Shown: positions 59,498 to 64,000 of the stretch, in pieces
Numbering within the stretch: the first letter of the stretch is position 1
How the letters are laid out: every line of letters starts with the position of its first letter
From: Selaginella tamariscina
Taxonomy: Eukaryota > Streptophyta > Lycopodiopsida > Selaginellales > Selaginellaceae
Direction: 5' to 3'
DNA length: 64,000 nucleotides
Assembly: GCA_003024785.1 (NCBI GenBank)
Contig: PUQB01000120.1
Coordinates: 484,098 to 548,097, forward strand
Made by a program: the position numbers and the translations under genes
The notes under the pieces: generated by a model
The model's input: the letters and a program-made list of their open reading frames with translations, nothing else
What the model was told of the DNA's origin: nothing
Database searches by the model: none

Positions 59498-62400
59498 CTA
59501 TTCATCACTTATCAATTCATTATTCAATTCTTCTTCGCTATTACCTTCTGAGTGAGGCGAAGAAGGTCTAAGCCGCTTGTGAGATGGTTCAAGATCTTCT
59601 GCATCTTCTATTGATGTTTCCATGGGTCCTGGAGTGTGCGAATGTTCTGTACTCCTCGAGATAACTTCCGGTCTAATATCTGATTGAAGTTCGTTCTCAG
59701 ACTCCGAGATTGAACCAGATTCACCTTCAGAGCTATCGCACTTATCTGGAGGGAACTTTCTCAAATACGCTTTATGGAATCGTTGGGGTACTCAGTTGAG
59801 ACCCAATCTATCCACTTGTTCAGGTCCTCAACCATGGTCTTATCCTTTCAACGGCAAACACACATGTATGCCGAAGGTAACACTCCTTCAAGACGGACCC
59901 CCTAGTGCAGTAGTCAAAAACCCACGCATCACTGTGAGGACCCCTGATCAAGTTGACGATGCTCCGTGCCGCTTGACTTGTGATGTTTGGATAACATACA
60001 TTGCCGAATACGTCACTCATACCTATCGGTGTATCGGATGGAGGTTCAGGGCCGTTGGAGTGCAAACAGATGCCTGGCCAGTCATTTGGAAGCTTGAAAT
60101 TGTTTGGCGCATTCCTAACAACCAAGTGAACAACGGTATCAATGCACTTGGGATTAGCATCGTTCATATAAAATCCTGTCCAACGATGTCTATTCTTCTT
60201 GGCGAAGGCGAAGGCAAAAGTATCGGTGACATGAGCAAGAATCAAGAAATAAATACCTGAAAAAGTAGGTATCAGTGAAGAGCGCAAGCATGAATTCAAT
60301 AATAAATACCTTCTATGTATATGCTTGCACGGCTAAGTTTCTCCACCAGATCCTCTAGTGCCCTATCTGTCGAAAGATTTTTTGACACCCGCCGATCCAT
60401 CACGAACAATTGAAACGGTTTCCTACAAGCAGTGATGTTACCCCATAAAGTCTCGAATCTAACAACAAACATCTGTAGGGCTTGTCGATTTCGTAGCATC
60501 CTCCTTTATAAGGTTCAATTCGGTTCTCCGCTGCTGAAGGACTGCCATAAGAGAAGGCGTCATCCCAATGTTTCCTTTTTGGCGTTGGCGTGCAATAGAT
60601 TCTTGCCCAGATCTTCCGATTGGTTCACCCATTCGACAAGCATATCATCGTTCGTCACATGCAAATATTTGCTGACCTCTTCATATGTTGAAGTCGAGGT
60701 CCAACCCAGTTTGTGGCAGTGTATTCCCAACCACTCCTTGAAATGCCTGACCGTCTTCAACTCCATTGCCTTGAGATGAAAAGGAGAGGTTGGGCTGCTA
60801 TTATTAATTTGTAGTTTGCCATCGATCACCAAATCAGCCAAGACTTCCATCTCCTCCATCGTTGTTCCATTTAAAGGCTTCAACCATGTGAGCTTGAAAT
60901 CGTTGTCTACATCCTTTGTAGATTGAACAGACTTAGCCTTCGTCTTACTGGGTTTCTTTGCAGACTTTCTGAGGGCTCCCCTTCACTTGTCTGCTTCTTC
61001 TTCAGTGTTCCTTTTGAAAAGGATTCCATAATCCCCAACTATTTGGCAAAGATCCTATCTTCGGGGCAAGAAATCAACATCATCAGAAAGGATGTTTCCT
61101 TCCGCCCACCTGGGCAAAATCAACTGCTGCAATTTCTTCAACTCTCTGAAAAAAGAGAGATTATAGTATACCGGCGAGATAAATCCCGCCCAAACAATTT
61201 GCTTACCCGGTATTCGCAGATTGTGTATTCCCTGCGGTAGCTCTTTGTGGTCGCTGAAGAGATTCCCACACGGCTCGCGTGTGTTTAAACTTCTCCCATA
61301 TTTTGCTGTTGTAGTGGTTGGTGTCGGCAGCGTCCCATTCCGCCGATAACTTATGGTACTGCTCGATTGTGAGATTCGGCTTAGCTAAAAACGCCGATCT
61401 TTTTGTCAGCTTCTCACGGGTATGCTCGGAAAGTTTTGTTGCCATCGTTCCTTTGTTGTGTTCATCGAGAAGTCGTTGGGCTGCCGTTATTGTGTGCTGG
61501 CCACTAATGATGTAGTACTTGATAGATTTTTATTCTCCGTCTGAATCTTCATGAGTTGTTCTGGTGTTGTGATCCAGACTTTGTCAGCGCCCTTCCTTCT
61601 TTCATAGTATGGACACAAAACAGCATTATGTGGAACGGTATAAGAATTGTCGTCCTTCATCTTCTCCATGAGCTCAGCTACACGTTCCTGGTTGAGTGGC
61701 CTGTAATTGAAGTTTGGGTTGACGCTGCAATATTTAACCCTACAAGGATAAATCTTATCATCCAACATCATTTCCTTGTGACTTATTGCAGCATGAGATG
61801 CCACAGGTGCAGCTGACAAAACGATTGATGATTTTCTTTTGCGATCCGAATCAACATGTGTGATCCCCGACTGCAGCTGTTCTAGTGTTCTCGGCACACT
61901 CTTCCAGCTCCCAAGCTTCCTAAGCAAATTGAACGTGATCTGTAGAGAACCTGAGACCGAGCCACCCTTCAATCTCCATTATGATGTCGCTGTGTTCTTC
62001 TTCAATGTGAAGAGGGAAGATTGCTCCACTTGCTGATTTTCTGTATTGTGAAGCAATATCTCCTGACAATACACCTACTCGATGAGTCTGAAGATTTCGA
62101 AGTAGACATCCAGATGGATCCCCTCCATAGATGGGCTTTCGTTGAGTTGAAGAAGAACTCCAAGGTCAACATCATTAGTGAACACGTGAACGTCATTATC
62201 CACAAGTCGACAAAACCACCCGAAATTAATGTTGTAACTGACGACCTCTGGATCCGAGAACGTGACATTGGATGGAACAAGGCATATCTGTCGAGCATCG
62301 TCCAATCTGGGTTCGCAGCCTGCTTTCGGGTGCTTGACTAGCGAATCTACTTTCCATTGTTTTGCTTGTCCATGAGATGTGACAGAGGTTAATTTGACAG

Positions 62401-62660
62401 CAGCCATGGTTGCTCCAATGCGCTTCCCATTTATCTTAAAATATGGCCAAGTTGATTCCAGAATCCCCCTGCCCATCTCTTCTCCTGCTCTTGTCTTTAA
62501 TGTCACCTCAATTCCACATCTGAATACAAAAATGATTAGTTCAAGTATCCGAGTATAACAGATTTTATTTTAATTCTTACCCAGAATTTGACGACGACTC
62601 CATACTAATGACTCGATCTCCTTGTTTGATCAAATCGTCCTTCTGCAAAATAATACACTA
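59498..62660 (-). pseudogene. Second ParB plus methyltransferase-like gene, diverged and frameshifted
   Basis: Minus strand. An exon (to about 62582) encodes KDDLIKQGDRVISMESSSNS and splices into 62514-62075 (ATMAAVKLTSVTSHGQAKQW). 61972-61487 carries the ParB-like start VNPNFNYRPLNQERVAELME. One base out of frame, 61515-61445 gives YYIISGQHTITAAQRLLDEH, the equivalent of ParB GxHR with Thr for Arg. A middle region (60955-60560) follows. Then 60455-60296 has FQLFVMDRRVSKNLS, aligning with the motif IV segment of the 36-39 kb gene (LIILDLPN). Next is GIYFLILAHVTDT, and VFDYCTRGSVLKECYLRHTC aligns with motif I. The tail (59764-59498) is acidic. Both catalytic motifs are degraded, so even an intact version would probably not methylate. 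No transposase is seen beside it. Confidence 0.65.
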
Positions 62661-62939
62661 TAAATATAAATTATATAAAAACGCACACACACTTGTATAA
62701 ACCCGAATATACAAAAATAATACACAGAGAGAAGTAGACGTAATTAACTGTCCGAAGCTCACATTTGTGTTAGTGCAAAAGAAAGATAACATTTCGTTTT
62801 AGAACCACCACAAATGTGAGCTCTGGACAGTTTTACATAGATTCCTAGCTTTTACTCGAAATATTATGATAAGATGATAAAAGTAAATAAAATGAGATAT
62901 GCAACTTATATATACTAATACACATATATATTCACATGG
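62661..62939. promoter_or_regulatory. Region between the ParB-methyltransferase-like gene and the palindrome array
   Basis: About 280 bp, including the intron 5' of the exon at 62659 (acceptor TTTTGCAG on the minus strand) and AT-rich sequence. A short upstream exon or promoter probably lies here, but none can be fixed. Confidence 0.35.
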
Positions 62940-64000
62940 AAGGTGCGGCGGGATTAATCTCGCCACCCCTTCAATGCCTCCTGAAAGAGTGGGCGGGATT
63001 AATCTCGCCACCTTTCTGGAGGCCTTGAACGGGAGTGCGGAATTAATCTTGCCACCCTTCTCGGTCTCAGAGAGAACTGGGCAGGATTTATTTCTCACAC
63101 CCCTTCAGTGACTCCAGAAAGGGGCGGGATTAATCTCGCCCACCATGTAAGGGATGGTTAAATGAATTTCCCACCCTTCCCAATTCTCTCCATTGGTATG
63201 TTGAAACCTTCTACGTCTCAGACAGAAACGTTTGGGATTGGTCCGACTCACCAATGGAGAAAAAAGGGAAGGGTGGCGGGATTCATTCCTCCAACAGGCA
63301 TTGAAGACTCGGCGGGATTAATCCCGCCGCCCAGGGCCTTCACTCGGTCCCTATGCGGCGGGATTAATCCCGCCGGACGCCAATTCCCTGCGCGGAATCG
63401 GGCGGGATTAATCCCGCCGCCTAGGCACTTCAGGCAGGCCAATGGCGGCGGGATAAATCCCGCCCGATTCCGCAGGGAATTGGCGTCCGGCGGGATTAAT
63501 CCCGCCTCCCAGGCCCTTCACTCGGGCCTTAGTCGGCGGGATTAATCCCGCCGAACGCCAATGCCCTGTGCGAAATCTTGCGGGATTAATCCCGCCGCCT
63601 AGGCCCTTCAGGCAGGCCAATGGCGGCGGGATAAATCCCGCCCGATTCCGCGCAGGGCATGCGTACGCGGCGGGATTAATCCCGCCCACCATGTAAGGGA
63701 TGGTGAAATTAATCCCACCACCCTTCTCAGTTCCCTCCATTGGTATTTTGTAAACCTTCTCCGTCTCAGACAGAGTTAGTCGGGATTGATTCAACATACC
63801 AATGGAGGAAAAAAGAAGGGTGGCGGGATTAATCCGCCACCGGGTAATGAAGGTTCGGAGAGACTAATCCCGCCGCCCTCTCGTAAATCATGCGCTCACA
63901 CATATATATTGGCTGCGGCATTTTGAACAGGGATGGGTGGGGCGGGATTAATCCCGCCGCTTATATCCTGCGGAAGTGCCTGAGCGGCGGGAAATTAAAA
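62940..64000. repeat. Array of the 18-bp palindrome GGCGGGATTAATCCCGCC
   Basis: Perfect copies begin at 63311, 63357, 63401, 63489, 63535, 63669 and 63941. One-base variants begin at 62947, 62992, 63123, 63447 and 63625; further partial copies occur near 63040, 63579 and 63823. Sites are separated by 26-130 bp. 63357-63418 and 63447-63506 form a 62/60-base inverted repeat with one mismatch and one 2-base gap around a 28-base loop; 63535-63596 and 63625-63686 form a weaker second copy. Two further hairpin modules with CTCCATTGGTAT/ATACCAATGGAG arms lie at about 63170-63290 and 63715-63835. The array continues past the window edge. ORFs rich in GLIPP or GGINPA here are repeat artefacts. Confidence 0.95.

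Noticed and set aside
62899..63797. ORFs with repeated GLIPP and GGINPA peptides
   Set aside because: They are translations of the GGCGGGATTAATCCCGCC palindrome array in several frames and both strands, not a repeat protein.
62940..64000. CRISPR-like array
   Set aside because: Repeats are short palindromes with unequal, partly related spacers in a eukaryotic genome, and no cas-like gene is present.
1..64000. tRNA or rRNA genes
   Set aside because: I looked for the GGTTCRANNCC T-loop box with a paired A-box and for conserved rRNA words and saw no convincing case.

Overview
The window is plant nuclear DNA. The signs are spliceosomal introns, BAHD-acyltransferase and sterol-glucosyltransferase (UGT80-type) sequences, Ty1/copia and Ty3/gypsy elements of plant type, and an interstitial TTTAGGG run. 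I cannot place the lineage from sequence alone. Most of the first 30 kb is very AT-rich with dinucleotide microsatellites. The transposons and cargo genes are visibly richer in G+C.

Layout. 0-14 kb has no intact gene. It holds a direct segmental duplication (about 1.2-4.0 kb and 4.8-7.4 kb), each copy with decayed minus-strand pieces of a UGT80-type gene, plus an inverted copy of a short segment at 10.2-10.5 kb. 14.4-16.1 kb is a three-exon BAHD acyltransferase, probably a pseudogene. 17.7-22.7 kb is a copia remnant fused to a gypsy gag-protease remnant with one LTR. 22.7-29.2 kb is gene-poor, with an inverted-repeat element and a tandem duplication just upstream of a four-exon UbiA-family prenyltransferase (29.3-30.9 kb).

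The centrepiece is a nearly complete 8.47-kb DNA transposon (30,988-39,453) inserted 75 bp past the last recognised UbiA exon. It is bounded by a perfect 9-bp target duplication (AAAGAGAAG) and by inverted termini. It carries two divergent genes: a Mutator-type (MULE-like) transposase with a SWIM zinc finger, and a six-exon gene joining a ParB-like domain to a beta-class (N4/N6-type) DNA methyltransferase fold of bacterial or phage style. Between the genes lies an array of about seven repeats, each looking like a 71-nt noncoding mini-exon and each containing two overlapping inverted repeats built on GCCGACTGA.

41.4-49.6 kb is a complete LTR element with matching LTRs and target duplication but no recognisable reverse transcriptase or integrase. 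A 601-bp solo LTR is nested in its protease. 50.4-57.8 kb is a 5'-truncated minus-strand gypsy element with an extra ORF after the integrase (Tat/Athila-like layout). 58.2-59.2 kb is a decayed FCP1/NIF-type phosphatase gene. 59.5-62.7 kb is a second, diverged and frameshifted ParB plus methyltransferase-like gene. Immediately upstream of it (62.9-64.0 kb) is an array of the 18-bp palindrome GGCGGGATTAATCCCGCC, including a near-perfect 62-bp-arm hairpin.

Main idea: two independent ParB-methyltransferase-type genes in one window each have an array of GC-rich inverted repeats directly 5' of the coding region. This suggests a eukaryotic, transposon-borne protein/palindrome system that may be parS-like, self-regulatory or methylation-related. 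The sequences are seen directly; the functional link is inference. Many genes here carry single-base frameshifts, often at homopolymers, so decay and sequencing error must be separated before any is called dead.
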